DNA from: Pteria penguin
Taxonomy: Eukaryota; Mollusca; Bivalvia; Pterioida; Pteriidae
DNA length: 64,000 bases
Reading direction: 5' to 3'
Assembly (NCBI GenBank): GCA_035048485.1
Contig: CM068587.1
Coordinates: forward strand, 44,825,496-44,889,495
A model generated the notes under the pieces. That model did no database searches and was not told the DNA's origin. It saw only the letters and a program-made list of their open reading frames with translations. Position 1 is the first letter of the stretch, and every line of letters starts with the position of its first letter. Positions 51,415-63,689 of this stretch are shown here, in pieces. Made by a program: the position numbers and the translations under genes.

Positions 51415-52274
51415 ACTTCACTGATTTCACTATCATATCAGCTGCATGATCTCTAAGCGTTGAGTACCCAATAGAGATTCACTGATTTTACTACTGTATA
51501 AGCAGCGAAATCCTTAAGATTCTAGTATCACATAGGACTTCAATGATTTTACCTCAGTATCAGCAGCGAGATCCCTAAGATTCTAGTATCACATAGGACT
51601 TCAGTGATTTTACCTCTGTATTAGCAGCGAAATCCTTAAGATTCTAGTATCACATAGGACTTCAATGATTTTGCTACTGTATCAGCTGCGAGATCCCCGA
51701 GATTCTAGTATCACATAGGACTTCAGTGATTTTACCTCAGTATCAGCAGCGAGATCCCTAAGATTCTAGTATCACATAGGACTTCAATGATTTTACCTCT
51801 GTATCAGCAGCGAGATCCCTAAGTTTCTAGTATCACATAGGACTTCAATGATTTTACCTCAGTATCAGCAGCGAGATCCCTAAGATTCTAGTATCACATA
51901 GGACTTCAGTGATTTTACCTCTGTATTAGCAGCGAGAGTCCTAAGATTCTAGTATCACATAGGACTTCAGTGATTTTACCTCAGTATCAGCAGCGAGATT
52001 CCTAAGATTCTAGTATCACATAGGACTTCAGTGATTTTACCTCTGTATTAGCAGCGAGATTCCTAAGATTCTAGTATCACATAGGACTTCAGTGATTTTA
52101 CCTCTGTATTAGCAGCGAGAGTCCTAAGATTCTAGTATCACATAGGACTTCAGTGATTTTACCTCTGTATTAGCAGCGAGATTCCTAAGTTTCTAGTATC
52201 ACATAGGACTTCAGTGATTTTACCTCTGTATTAGCAGCGAGAGTCCTAAGATTCTAGTATCACATAAGACTTCA
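51415..52274. repeat. 61-bp tandem repeat (about 14 units)
   Basis: The unit is 'agtatcacataggacttcag' plus 'tgattttacctctgtattag' plus 'cagcgagattcctaagattct'. The first two units are diverged. One diverged unit continues at 52354-52410, after a SINE tail. Confidence 0.9.
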
Positions 52275-52353
52275 ATGGTCAAACGACAGATGCCGTCACC
52301 ATATACGTGAAATATTCGTGATGTGACGTTAAAAAAAATCAATCAATCAATCA
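52275..52353 (+). mobile_element. SINE 3' fragment ending in (TCAA)n inside the 61-bp array
   Basis: 'atgccgtcaccatatacgtg' and 'aaatattcgtgatgtgacgtt', then A-rich and (TCAA)n. It is the complement of the 3' end of the SINE at 54447-54726. A repeat unit resumes directly after it. Confidence 0.7.
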
Positions 52354-52410
52354 ATCTAGTACCATATTAATTCCATGATTTCATTGCTGTATAAGCAGCA
52401 GAATCCTGGG

Positions 52411-53491
52411 GTAGAGGAATCGTATTCAGAATTTACTGATTTTCTTGTTGTAAATCTGGAAGTCACTTGTGAGTTTGATTCATATGTAGTTTGCAGAGTG
52501 TTGATGAATGACAACAGTGTGGTGTGTGTCGTTAAGGCCTTAATAAGATGTGGTTTGGAAGGAAACCTTACTTCATTTGTCACTCTCTAAAGCGTTAATT
52601 TTATCGATAAAATGTGTAACATTATGGAGCAATGCGCGTAATACAAACCAACGTGAATACAGCTATCATATGAATAATGTAAAAGTTATTATGTAGTGAT
52701 AAGCTCACACGAATTTAAAAAAAAATTAGACTTGAAATTAATTTTTATCATTCAAAACAAAGGCGAGTTCAAGATGTACGATTATTGCGTCTTTTCGTAA
52801 AAAAAAGTTATTCCCGTGTGGGACGGAATCAAACGGAAAACAATTATGACGTCATCAATTTCCTATGGAAATGTCAGTTTTTAAACATCATTTCCAAGAG
52901 TTTTAGAAGGTTCCATAGAATTTGATTATGTAACCATAAATTTATGTCATATACCGTCCCAAATGGGAAATAACTCTGTGTAACGTAAAGAGAATATATG
53001 AATATGTATTTAGATATACTTTTCTAAGTTGAATTAAGATTAAATATACATATACTACGATATTTCAGTGTAGTACAACTATTTTCATTTGAAAGGAAAA
53101 TTATCAATTTCAATGAAGCATAACACTTATTTTAAGGAAAGTGACATTTTTTTTTATATCTAATGCTGGTGTGTGAATATTTTAGTATATAAATATTACC
53201 CACTTTGTGTAAATGTAAGTATTATAACAACTAAAGCAAGGTTCTAAACCAGATTTTTCGTTGGATGGAGGTATACCACGAAAAAAGGACGGAAAACTGC
53301 ATTATTGCATCCACAAAAAATAAATTACATGTAGATTCATTCCTTACAATTTAATTCCTTTCAAACATGTATATTCTTAGGAATCAGTACCTTAAGTATG
53401 CACTATTTCTCAACATCTGTATTTCTGCCACGGGGTGTGAATATTGACGTCACAGTTTAGAAAACGTAGGAAATTACGTCGTGGGAGAAAT
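52411..53491. other. intergenic, nothing recognised
   Basis: Unique AT-rich DNA. Confidence 0.4.
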
Positions 53492-54089
53492 TGATTGATT
53501 AATAGACCATACTCCGGTATTGATTAATAGAATCTACCGCTATTGTCCGGTGGTGACATAGAAATCAACCAACCCGAGTGTCAAATTAGTTTAGTCCATG
53601 CCGAGGCTTGCCGAGGCATGGACTAAGCTAATTTGACACGGGGGTTTGTTGATTTCTCTGTCACCACCGGACAATAGCGGAAGATTATTTTTCTCCCATT
53701 CAATAATTTGCCCCTAAATTTGTCATTTTCCCTTCCGTTTTGTTGGAAAATGAACAAAAATTAGGTTGCTTGACGTTGACGTATGTCGTGTTTGCTTATG
53801 ACGTCATGATAACATTGAGCGCGAAATAAGTCGTGTAGCTTATCTTCCACCCCCTGTGGGAGACAGGCTGATCATTTTGCAGTAAATATGAGAATAAATC
53901 TGTGAATATGGGAGAAAATTGCTTCTTTTTGTCCAAGCTAATACATTTTGGCGTTGTTTTTCATAGTGACTTCATAACGCATGACATAGATTCAATATAA
54001 CGTCACTATGAAAAACAACGCCAAAAGGTATTAGCTCGGACAAAAAGTCGTCATTTATCAAAACCGGAATATGGTCTATTGATTGATCA
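53492..54089. mobile_element. foldback element with two internal hairpins
   Basis: The outer inverted repeats at 53492-53518 and 54063-54089 (tgattgattaatagaccata / reverse tgatcaatcaatagaccata) enclose two hairpins. One is 53537-53606 with 53611-53680 (about 70-bp arms, 4-base loop). The other is 53924-53970 with 54002-54047. No coding capacity. Confidence 0.78.
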
Positions 54090-54091
54090 TT

Positions 54092-54338
54092 GTTTTACGT
54101 CACTCTATGATTATTTCACGTATATGTGCCTGATGCATTGCATACAAATTTAGACCTTTGCAACTGACCCACCCTTGGCAGTTAGGGATCTTTTACGTGC
54201 CACGCCTAATGTGACTCTGGACCTCGGTTTTTACTGTCTCATCCGAAAGACAGAACACCGGTGTGCCCAGGGCGGGAGTCGAAACCGGGACCTCTCGATC
54301 ATGAGCCGAGCACCTTATCCACTAGGCCACACCGGCTT
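54092..54338 (-). mobile_element. tRNA-derived SINE (V-SINE-like), copy on minus strand
   Basis: Reading the minus strand: tRNA-like head 'gtggcctagtggataaggtg', B box 'ggtttcgactccc', then 'cttt cggatgagacagtaaaaac', 'gatccctaactgcc', and the shared 3' region. The tail repeat is lost. Confidence 0.75.
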
Positions 54339-54446
54339 CGTCGTCAGAGTAAAAATTCGTGGATGAGACATACCAAAAATTTTTAAAACAAATCAAAATG
54401 CGTGTTACATGTAAAACGAAATAATTGTGTTTTGAAAACTGACAAA

Positions 54447-54726
54447 TTGATTGATTGATTGATTTTTATTTAACGTCACATCACGAATATTTCACGTATA
54501 TGGTGACGGCATCTGCCTGATGCGGGGCATACAAATTTTAAACTTTGCAACGGACCCACCCGAAGCAGTGAGGGATCTTTAACGTGCCATGCATACCACG
54601 ACACGGGGCCTCGGTTTTTACTGTCTCATCCGAAAGACAGGACACCGGCATGACCAGAGCGGGAATCGAACCCCGGCCCCCCGATGAGAAGTACAGTGCG
54701 ATACCACTAGGCCACGCCAGCTTAAA
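54447..54726 (-). mobile_element. full-length tRNA-derived SINE with 12-bp target duplication
   Basis: On the minus strand: head 'gcgtggcctagtggtatcgc' and B box GGGTTCGATTCCC, then the body shared with the copy at 54092-54338, then a (TCAA)n tail. AAAACTGACAAA flanks both sides (54435-54446 and 54727-54738). The layout resembles the molluscan RUDI/V-SINE group, from memory only. Confidence 0.85.
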
Positions 54727-54739
54727 AAAACTGACAAAA

Positions 54740-55149
54740 GATTGTAAACTTGCTACACTTCATTGAATAAATCGAGACACTGATCAAAAATATGCGAAAA
54801 AGATAAAGTCAGAATTCTTTTTTCTTTTTTACTTTTGAAAATGTTATTTAAAAATTTTATACGGTATGAAAATAAAGAACAAAAAAATATGTCTATCAAA
54901 TCTTATTACATTGTATTACAAAATAAAGTCTATCAATCCCATCCTTTTTTTATCTTAAAATATTGTCCAAATCCAAGACATTATTTGTGTATTCTTTTTC
55001 TTTCCAATTACATTTAATAAAATGAAATCAGTTAAAATACACAAAATCAAATGTATTATAAGCAACCTACAAGGGGAAAATCTAAGTTAAAAAATCTTTT
55101 TCAGATTTGAAAAACAATAAAATAACTTGAATCTTAATCCCTTTAGAAG
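54740..55149. other. intergenic, nothing recognised
   Basis: AT-rich unique DNA. Confidence 0.4.
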
Positions 55150-55963
55150 CCGGTGTGACTCAGTGTATGAGATGCTGGACTCGTAACCGATAGATCCCGG
55201 GTGCGACTTCTTTCATGGACACACCGGTGTGACTCAGTGTATGAGATGCTGGGTTCGTGACCGATAGATCCCGGGTGCGACTTCTGTCATGGACACACCG
55301 GTGTGACTCAGTGTATGAGATGCTGGGCGCGTGACCGATATATCCCGGGTGCGACTTCTGTCATGGACACACCGGTGTGACTCAGTGTACGAGATGTTGG
55401 GCGCGTGACCGATAGATCCCGGGTGCGAATTCTGTCATGGACACACCGGTGTGACTCAGTGTATGAGATGCTGGGTTCGTGACCGATAGATCCCGGGTGC
55501 GACTTCTGTCATGGACACACCGGTGTGACTCAGTGTATGAGATGCTGGGTTCGTGACCGATATATCCCGGGTGCGACTTCTGTCATGGACACACCGGTGT
55601 GACTCAGTGTATGAGATGCTTAGTTCGTGACCGATATATCCCGGGTGCGACTTCTGTCATGGACACACCGGTGTGACTCAGTGTACGAGATGTTGTGCGC
55701 GTGTCCGATAGATCCCGGGTGCGACTTCTGTCATGGACACACCGGTGTGACTCAGTGTATAAGATGTTGGGCGCGTGACCGATAGATCCCGGGTGCGACT
55801 TCTGTCATGGACACACCGGTGTGACTCAGTGTATGAGATGCTGGGCGCGTGACCGATATATCCCGGGTGCGACTTCTGTCATGGACACACCGGTGTGACT
55901 CAGTGTATGAGATGCTGGGCGCGTGACCGATATATCCCAGGTGCGACTTCTGTCATGGACACA
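55150..55963 (+). repeat. 11 x 74-bp tandem array of a tRNA-like SINE head
   Basis: The unit is 'ccggtgtgactcagtgtatg' plus 'agatgctgggttcgtgaccg' plus 'atagatcccgggtgcgactt' plus 'ctgtcatggacaca'. Eleven units fill 814 bp with no indel. The unit recalls a tRNA gene (gactcagtgt as A-box-like, gggtgcgactt as B-box-like). Junctions carry the palindrome ACACCGGTGT. The array runs straight into a SINE body. Confidence 0.88.
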
Positions 55964-56040
55964 CCGGTGTCCTGTCTTTTGGATTAGACAATAAAAACCG
56001 AGGTCCCGTGTCACGGTAGGCGTGGTATGTAATAGATATA
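55964..56040 (+). mobile_element. SINE body joined to the 74-bp array
   Basis: 'ccggtgtcctgtcttttgga', 'ttagacaataaaaaccgagg', 'tcccgtgtcacggtaggcgt': the body of the SINEs at 13.4 and 54.1-54.7 kb. It is truncated after about 77 bp. Confidence 0.72.
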
Positions 56041-57070
56041 CATACATGAATATCAACTTAACTTGTTTCAGACAATCAACACTTCGTGTCTGAAGTAAAT
56101 AAACAGATGAAAGTGCGTAAAGATATACACCATACGTGATTTTACAAGCTCAGATGGCCTGTTTTAAACCTGAATATTGTCTTTAATGCTTGGTAAATTA
56201 GCTGTCTGTCTGTCGTCAGCAGGAGAGTATTTATCACACTGTTTATTGTACATTGTACAGGACGTTTTGTTGTTTATAAACAGACAAATTGCTAAACTGC
56301 ACCTCCCCAACAACTGTGGTAAGAATTAAGCAGGAATAGGCAGGTGTATAGGTTTACTTTACCACAGCGCGACAGAGTTTCATTGAATAATGAAAGCAAA
56401 TGCAGACGCAATATACAATTAAATTTAGATTTATTATGTGCATGCTAGGTCGTTATCCCAGAGGAAAGCATTGTCTTAAAGTTTATGCGAAGATAGTGGA
56501 ATCTGTTCTCTGACGCCTGATAGAGCGTATTCATTTTTTTTTCTCACTCTCTGACATAAATGCTGTTAAAACGGTAATGAATATTTATTGCATCCATATC
56601 TCCCAGGAAAACGGACTCGTTTTCTGTTATGTGAAGGTTATGAAAGAAATATTGTCCCCTCTTCTTAAAACATGTTCTCGATTTGTCATTTCACAAACGA
56701 GGTGTCTGTTTTACATGCTTTTGGTTTAAAAAGTTTCTCTCTTGGCGGCAACAGTTTGAAATCCCTCAAACTCCAACATCAAAACGTACTATATCTCCGC
56801 TCTATTTTTTTTCACGATGCTGTTCAAATTTGCCATAATAAAATATAATAGAAGTCTTAGGCTAAACTTTCAATCACAATAGAAGTTTTCCTTGTGTACC
56901 TTGAGAGAAACAAATCTGAAAATTCCTTTAAACAATTTGCTTTATCTTATTATTTACGCCCCCTCCCCCTTTTTATCGATAAGATGGTAATTTTGATACA
57001 GTTTTAGCTTAGTTTTAAACAATTCCACAGCTATATCTCTGCCATTATATTAGGGGTGAGCGGATAGTTG
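56041..57070. other. intergenic, nothing recognised
   Basis: AT-rich unique DNA. Confidence 0.4.
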
Positions 57071-60000
57071 TCAGTGAACACTGTTCCAATCGATGCTTCT
57101 GTAGGCACTCGTGATACAGTGAACAATGTTCTCAATCAATGCTTCTGTAGGCACTCGCAATACAGTGAACACTGTTCTCAATCAATGCATCTTTTGGCAA
57201 TCGTGATACAGTGAACACTGTTCTCAATCAGTGCATCTATAGGCACTCGTGATACAGTGAAAACTGTTCTCAATCAATGCTTCTGTAGGCACTCGTGATA
57301 CAGTGAACACTGTTCTCAATCAATGCCTCTGTAGGCACTCCTGATACAGTGAACACTGTTCTCAATCAATGCACCTGTAGGCATTCGTGATACAGTGAAC
57401 ACTGTTTTCAATCAATGCTTCTGTAGGCACTCGTGATACAGTGAACACTGTTCTCAATCAATGCCTCTGTAGGTACTCCTGATACAGTGAACACTGTTCT
57501 CAATCAATGCATCTGTAGGCACTCGTGATACAATGAACACTAATCTCAATCAATGCTTCTGTAGGCATTCGTGATACAGTGAAAACTGTTCTCAATCAAT
57601 GCATCTTTTGGCACTCGTGATAGAGTGAACACTGTTCTCAGTCAATGCTTCTGTAGGCTCTCGTGATACAGTTAACACTGTTCTCAGTCAATGCATCTGT
57701 AGGCATTCGTGATACAGTTGACACTGTTCTCAATCAATGCATCTGTAGGCACTTGTGAAACAGTGAACACTGTTCTCAATCAATGTTTCTGTAGGCAGTC
57801 ATGATACAGTGAACACTGTTCTCAATTACTGCTTCTGTAGGCACTCGTGATACATTGAACACTGTTTTCAATCAATGCATCGTTTTGCACTCGTGATACA
57901 GTAAACACTGTTCTCAGTCAATGCATCTGTGAGCACCGTGATACAGTTAACACTGTTCTTAATCAATGCATCTGTAGGCTCTCGTGATACAGTTAACACT
58001 GTTCTCAGTCAATGCTTCTGTAGGCTCTCGTGATACAGTTAACACTGTTCTCAATCAATGCATCTGTAGACACTCGTGATACAGTGAACACTGTTTTCAA
58101 TCAGTGCATCTGTAGACACTCGTGATACAGTGAACACTGTTCTCAATCCATGCATCTGTAGGCACTCGTGATACAGTGAACACTGTTCTCAATCAATGCA
58201 TCTGTAGGCACTCGTGATATAGTGAACACTGTTCTCAATCAATGCATCTGTAGGCACTCGTGATACAATGAACACTGTTCTCAATCAATGCACCTGTAGG
58301 CATTCGTGATACAGTGAACACTGTTTTCAATCAATGCATCTGTAGGCACTCGTGATATAGTGAACACTGTTCTCAATCCATGCATCTGTAGGCACTCGTG
58401 ATACAGTGAACACTGTTCTCAATCAATGCATCTGTAGGCACTCGTGATACAGTGAACACTGTTCTCAATCCATGCATCTGTAGGCACTCGTGATACACTG
58501 AACACTGTTTTCAATCAATGCATCTGTAGGCACTCGTGATATAGTGAACACTGTTCTCAATCAGTGCATCTGTAGGCATTCGTAATACAGTGAACACTGT
58601 TCTCAATCAATGCATCTGTAGGCACTCGTGATACAGTGAACACTGTTCTCAATCAATGCTTCTGTAGGCACTCAAGATACAGTGAACACTGTTCTCAATC
58701 AATGCATCTGTAGGCACTCCAGATACAGTGAACACTGTTCTCAATCAATGCTTCTGTAGGCACTCCAGATACAGTGAACACTGTTCTCAATCAATGCTTC
58801 TGTAGCTACTTGTGATACAGTGAACACTGTTCTCAATCCATGCATCTGTAGGCACTCGTGATACAGTGAACACTGTTCTCAATCAATGCATCTGTAGGCA
58901 CTCGTGATACAGTGAACACTGTTCTCAATCAATGCATCTGTAGGCACTAATGATACAGTGAACACTGTTCTCAATCAATGCTTCTGTAGCTACTCGTGAT
59001 ACAGTGAACACTGTTCTCCATCCATGCATCTGTAGGCACTCGTGATACAGTGAACACTGTTCTCAATCAATGCATCTGTAGGCACTCGTGATATAGTGAA
59101 CACTGTTCTCAATCCATGCATCTGTAGGCATTCGTGATACAGTGAACACTGTTCTCAATTAATGCGTCTGTAGACACTCGTGATACACTGAACACTGTTC
59201 TCAATCAATGCCTCTGTAGGTACTCCTGATACAGTGAACACTGTTCTCAATCAATGCATCTGTAGGCACTCGTGATACAATGAACACTAATCTCAATCAA
59301 TGCTTCTGTAGGCATTCGTGATACAGTGAAAACTGTTCTCAATCAATGCATCTTTTGGCACTCGTGATAGAGTGAACACTGTTCTCAGTCAATGCTTCTG
59401 TAGGCTCTCGTGATACAGTTAACACTGTTCTCAGTCAATGCATCTGTAGGCATTCGTGATACAGTTGACACTGTTCTCAATCAATGCATCTGTAGGCACT
59501 TGTGAAACAGTGAACACTGTTCTCAATCAATGTTTCTGTAGGCAGTCATGATACAGTGAACACTGTTCTCAATTACTGCTTCTGTAGGCACTCGTGATAC
59601 ATTGAACACTGTTTTCAATCAATGCATCGTTTTGCACTCGTGATACAGTAAACACTGTTCTCAGTCAATGCATCTGTGAGCACCGTGATACAGTTAACAC
59701 TGTTCTTAATCAATGCATCTGTAGGCTCTCGTGATACAGTTAACACTGTTCTCAGTCAATGCTTCTGTAGGCTCTCGTGATACAGTTAACACTGTTCTCA
59801 ATCAATGCATCTGTAGACACTCGTGATACAGTGAACACTGTTTTCAATCAGTGCATCTGTAGACACTCGTGATACAGTGAACACTGTTCTCAATCCATGC
59901 ATCTGTAGGCACTCGTGATACAGTGAACACTGTTCTCAATCAATGCATCTGTAGGCACTCGTGATATAGTGAACACTGTTCTCAATCAATGCATCTGTAG

Positions 60001-63000
60001 GCACTCGTGATACAATGAACACTGTTCTCAATCAATGCACCTGTAGGCATTCGTGATACAGTGAACACTGTTTTCAATCAATGCATCTGTAGGCACTCGT
60101 GATATAGTGAACACTGTTCTCAATCCATGCATCTGTAGGCACTCGTGATACAGTGAACACTGTTCTCAATCAATGCATCTGTAGGCACTCGTGATACAGT
60201 GAACACTGTTCTCAATCCATGCATCTGTAGGCACTCGTGATACACTGAACACTGTTTTCAATCAATGCATCTGTAGGCACTCGTGATATAGTGAACACTG
60301 TTCTCAATCAGTGCATCTGTAGGCATTCGTAATACAGTGAACACTGTTCTCAATCAATGCATCTGTAGGCACTCGTGATACAGTGAACACTGTTCTCAAT
60401 CAATGCTTCTGTAGGCACTCAAGATACAGTGAACACTGTTCTCAATCAATGCATCTGTAGGCACTCCAGATACAGTGAACACTGTTCTCAATCAATGCTT
60501 CTGTAGGCACTCCAGATACAGTGAACACTGTTCTCAATCAATGCTTCTGTAGGCACTCCTGATACAGTGAACACTGTTCTCAATCAATGCTTCTGTAGCT
60601 ACTTGTGATACAGTGAACACTGTTCTCAATCCATGCATCTGTAGGCACTCGTGATACAGTGAACACTGTTCTCAATCAATGCATCTGTAGGCACTCGTGA
60701 TACAGTGAACACTGTTCTCAATCAATGCATCTGTAGGCACTAATGATACAGTGAACACTGTTCTCAATCAATGCTTCTGTAGCTACTCGTGATACAGTGA
60801 ACACTGTTCTCCATCCATGCATCTGTAGGCACTCGTGATACAGTGAACACTGTTCTCAATCAATGCATCTGTAGGCACTCGTGATATAGTGAACACTGTT
60901 CTCAATCCATGCATCTGTAGGCATTCGTGATACAGTGAACACTGTTCTCAATTAATGCGTCTGTAGACACTCGTGATACACTGAACACTGTTCTCAATCC
61001 ATGCACCTGTAGGCACTCGTGATACAGTGAACACTGTTCTCAATCAATGCATCTGTAGGCACTAATGATACAGTGAACACTGTTCTCAATCAATGCTTCT
61101 GTAGCTACTCGTGATACAGTGAACACTGTTCTCCATCCATGCATCTGTAGGCACTCGTGATACAGTGAACACTGTTCTCAATCAATGCATCTGTAGGCAC
61201 TCGTGATATAGTGAACACTGTTCTCAATCAATGCATCTGTAGGCACTCGTGATATAGTGAACACTGTTCTCAATCAATGCATCTGTAGGCACTAAAGATA
61301 CAGTGAACACTGTTCTCAATCAATGCATCTGTAGGCACTCGTGATACAGTGAACACTGTTCTCAATCAATGCATCTGTAGGCACTCGTGATATAGTGAAC
61401 ACTGTTCTCAATCAATGCATCTGTAGGCATTCGTGATACAGTGAACACTGTTCTAAATCAATGCATCTGTAGGCACTAAAGATACAGTGAACACTGTTCT
61501 CAATCAATGCATCTGTAGGCACTCGTGATACAGTGAACACTGTTCTCAATCAATGCATCTGTAGGCACTCGTGATATAGTGAACACTGTTCTCAATCAAT
61601 GCGTTTGCAGGCACTCCTGATACAGTGAACACTGTTTTCAATCAATGCATCTGTAGGCACTCGTGATATAGTGAACACTGTTCTCAATCCATGCATCTGT
61701 AGGCACTCGTGATACAGTGAACACTGTTCTCAATCAATGCATCTGTAGGCACTCGTGATATAGTGAACACTGTTCTCAATCAGTGCATCTGTAGGCATTC
61801 GTGATACAGTGAACACTGTTCTCAATCAATGCTTCTGTAGGCACTCCAGATACAGTGAACACTGTTCTCAATCAATGCTTCTGTAGCTACTCGTGATACA
61901 GTGAACACTGTTCTCAATCCATGCATCTGTAGGCACTCGTGATACAGTGAAAACTGTTCTCAATCAATGCATCTGTAGGCACTAATGATACAGTGAACAC
62001 TGTTCTCAATCAATGCATCTGTGAGCACCGTGATACAGTGAACACTGTTCTCAATCAATGCCTCTGTAGGCACTCGTGATATAGTGAACACTGTTCTCAA
62101 TCCATGCATCTGTAGACACTCGTGATACAGTGAACACTGTTCTCAATCAATGCATCTGTAGGCACTCGTGATACAGTGAACACTGTTCTCAATCAATGCA
62201 TCTGTAGGCACTAATGATACAGTGAACACTGTTCTCAATCAATGCATATGTAGGCACTCGTGATATAGTGAACACTGTTCTCAATCAATGCATCTGTAGG
62301 CATTCGTGATACAGTGAACACTGTTCTCAATCAATGCATCTCTAGGCACTCGTGATATAGTGAACACTGTTCTCAATCAATGCATCTGTAGGCACTCGTG
62401 ATATAGTGAACACTGTTCTCAATCAATGCATCTGTAGGCATTCGTGATACTGTGAACACTGTTCTCAATCAGTGCATCTGTAGGCATTCGTGATACAGTG
62501 AACACTGTTCTCAATCAATGCTTCTGTAGGCACTCGTGATATAGTGAACACTGTTCTCAATCCATGCATCTGTAGACACTCGTGATACAGTGAACACTGT
62601 TCTCAATCAATGCATCTGTAGGCACTCGTGATACAGTGAACACTGTTCTCAATCAATGCATCTGTAGGCACTAATGATACAGTGAACACTGTTCTCAATC
62701 AATGCATCTGTAGGCACTCGTGATATAGTGAACACTGTTCTCAATCAATGCATCTGTAGGCACTCGTGATACAGTGAACACTGTTCTAAATCAATGCATT
62801 TGTAGGCACTCCTGATACAGTGAACACTGTTCTCAATCAATGCATCTGTAGGCACTCGTGATACAGTGAACACTGTTCTCAATCAATGCATCTGTAGGCA
62901 CTCGTGATACAGTGAACACTGTTCTCAATCAATGCATCTGTAGGCACTCGTGATACAGTGAACACTGTTCTCAATCAATGCATCTGTAGGCACTCGTGAT

Positions 63001-63196
63001 ATAGTGAACACTGTTCTCAATCAATGCATCTGTAGGCACTCGTGATATAGTGAACACTGTTCTCAATCAGTGCATCTGTAGGCATTCGTGATACAGTGAA
63101 CACTGTTCTTAATCAATGCTTCTGTAGGCACTCCAGATACAGTGAACACTGTTCTCAATCAATGCTTCTGTAGCTACTCGTGATACAGTGAACACT
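57071..63196. repeat. 46-bp satellite, about 133 monomers
   Basis: The monomer is 'aatgcatctgtaggcactcg' plus 'tgatacagtgaacactgttc' plus 'tcaatc'. The core ACAGTGAACACTGT is an inverted repeat. Variants (ttctgtag, ggcattcg, gatatag, ccatgcat) form blocks. A segment of about 1.75 kb starting near 57458 recurs from 59205. Confidence 0.96.
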
Positions 63197-63689
63197 ACTA
63201 GACACGACTGTGACAGCATGCGAATTATTTAGAAGATAGTTCCTATTCCCGTTCGTCACGCTATATTCTATATCATTATAAATCGCACATATGCTGTCAC
63301 TACCAGGGGCGTAGCCAGATTACCTGACAGTGAAGCAGGGACGCTTATTGGGAAATCATTGATACGATCTGATTTAATAAATGTTGATTTCATTGAAATT
63401 ATATGTAGTTTGTTCGTTGTGCAAGCGTCTAATTGTTGTCAGAGTTGCTTGAAAATAATCTTACTTCTTTTATGAATGAAGTTGCTTTGACATTTAACCC
63501 AATGGGAAGCCGAGATAAAGTAGGCGTATGGTCAGCGAATCTCAGACAAGGCATCAGGCAGATAAAAGATACCATCTTGGTTTGACATAAAAGAAGAAAC
63601 AAACAAAATGTCGCGACCTTTATGTCTAGAGGTTACATCAAAGTCAGATCCTTACAATAGTAAAGTCACATAATATTAACACAGTCATT
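63197..63689. other. unique DNA with a possible TIR-element end
   Basis: CAGGGGCGTAGCCAG at 63303-63317 resembles the start of common TIR elements. No matching right end is in the window. Confidence 0.35.

Noticed and set aside
55150..55963. CRISPR-like or tRNA gene cluster
   Set aside because: Units are contiguous without spacers, and the tRNA boxes and acceptor stem are incomplete. It joins a SINE body.
57071..63196. CRISPR array reading of the 46-bp repeat
   Set aside because: No unique spacers, monomers are fully tandem, and the context is animal DNA.
57071..63196. Steroid-receptor-type response elements (GAACA-C-TGTTC)
   Set aside because: The spacing is 1 base, not the 3 needed for the classical palindrome. 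Kept only as an inverted repeat.
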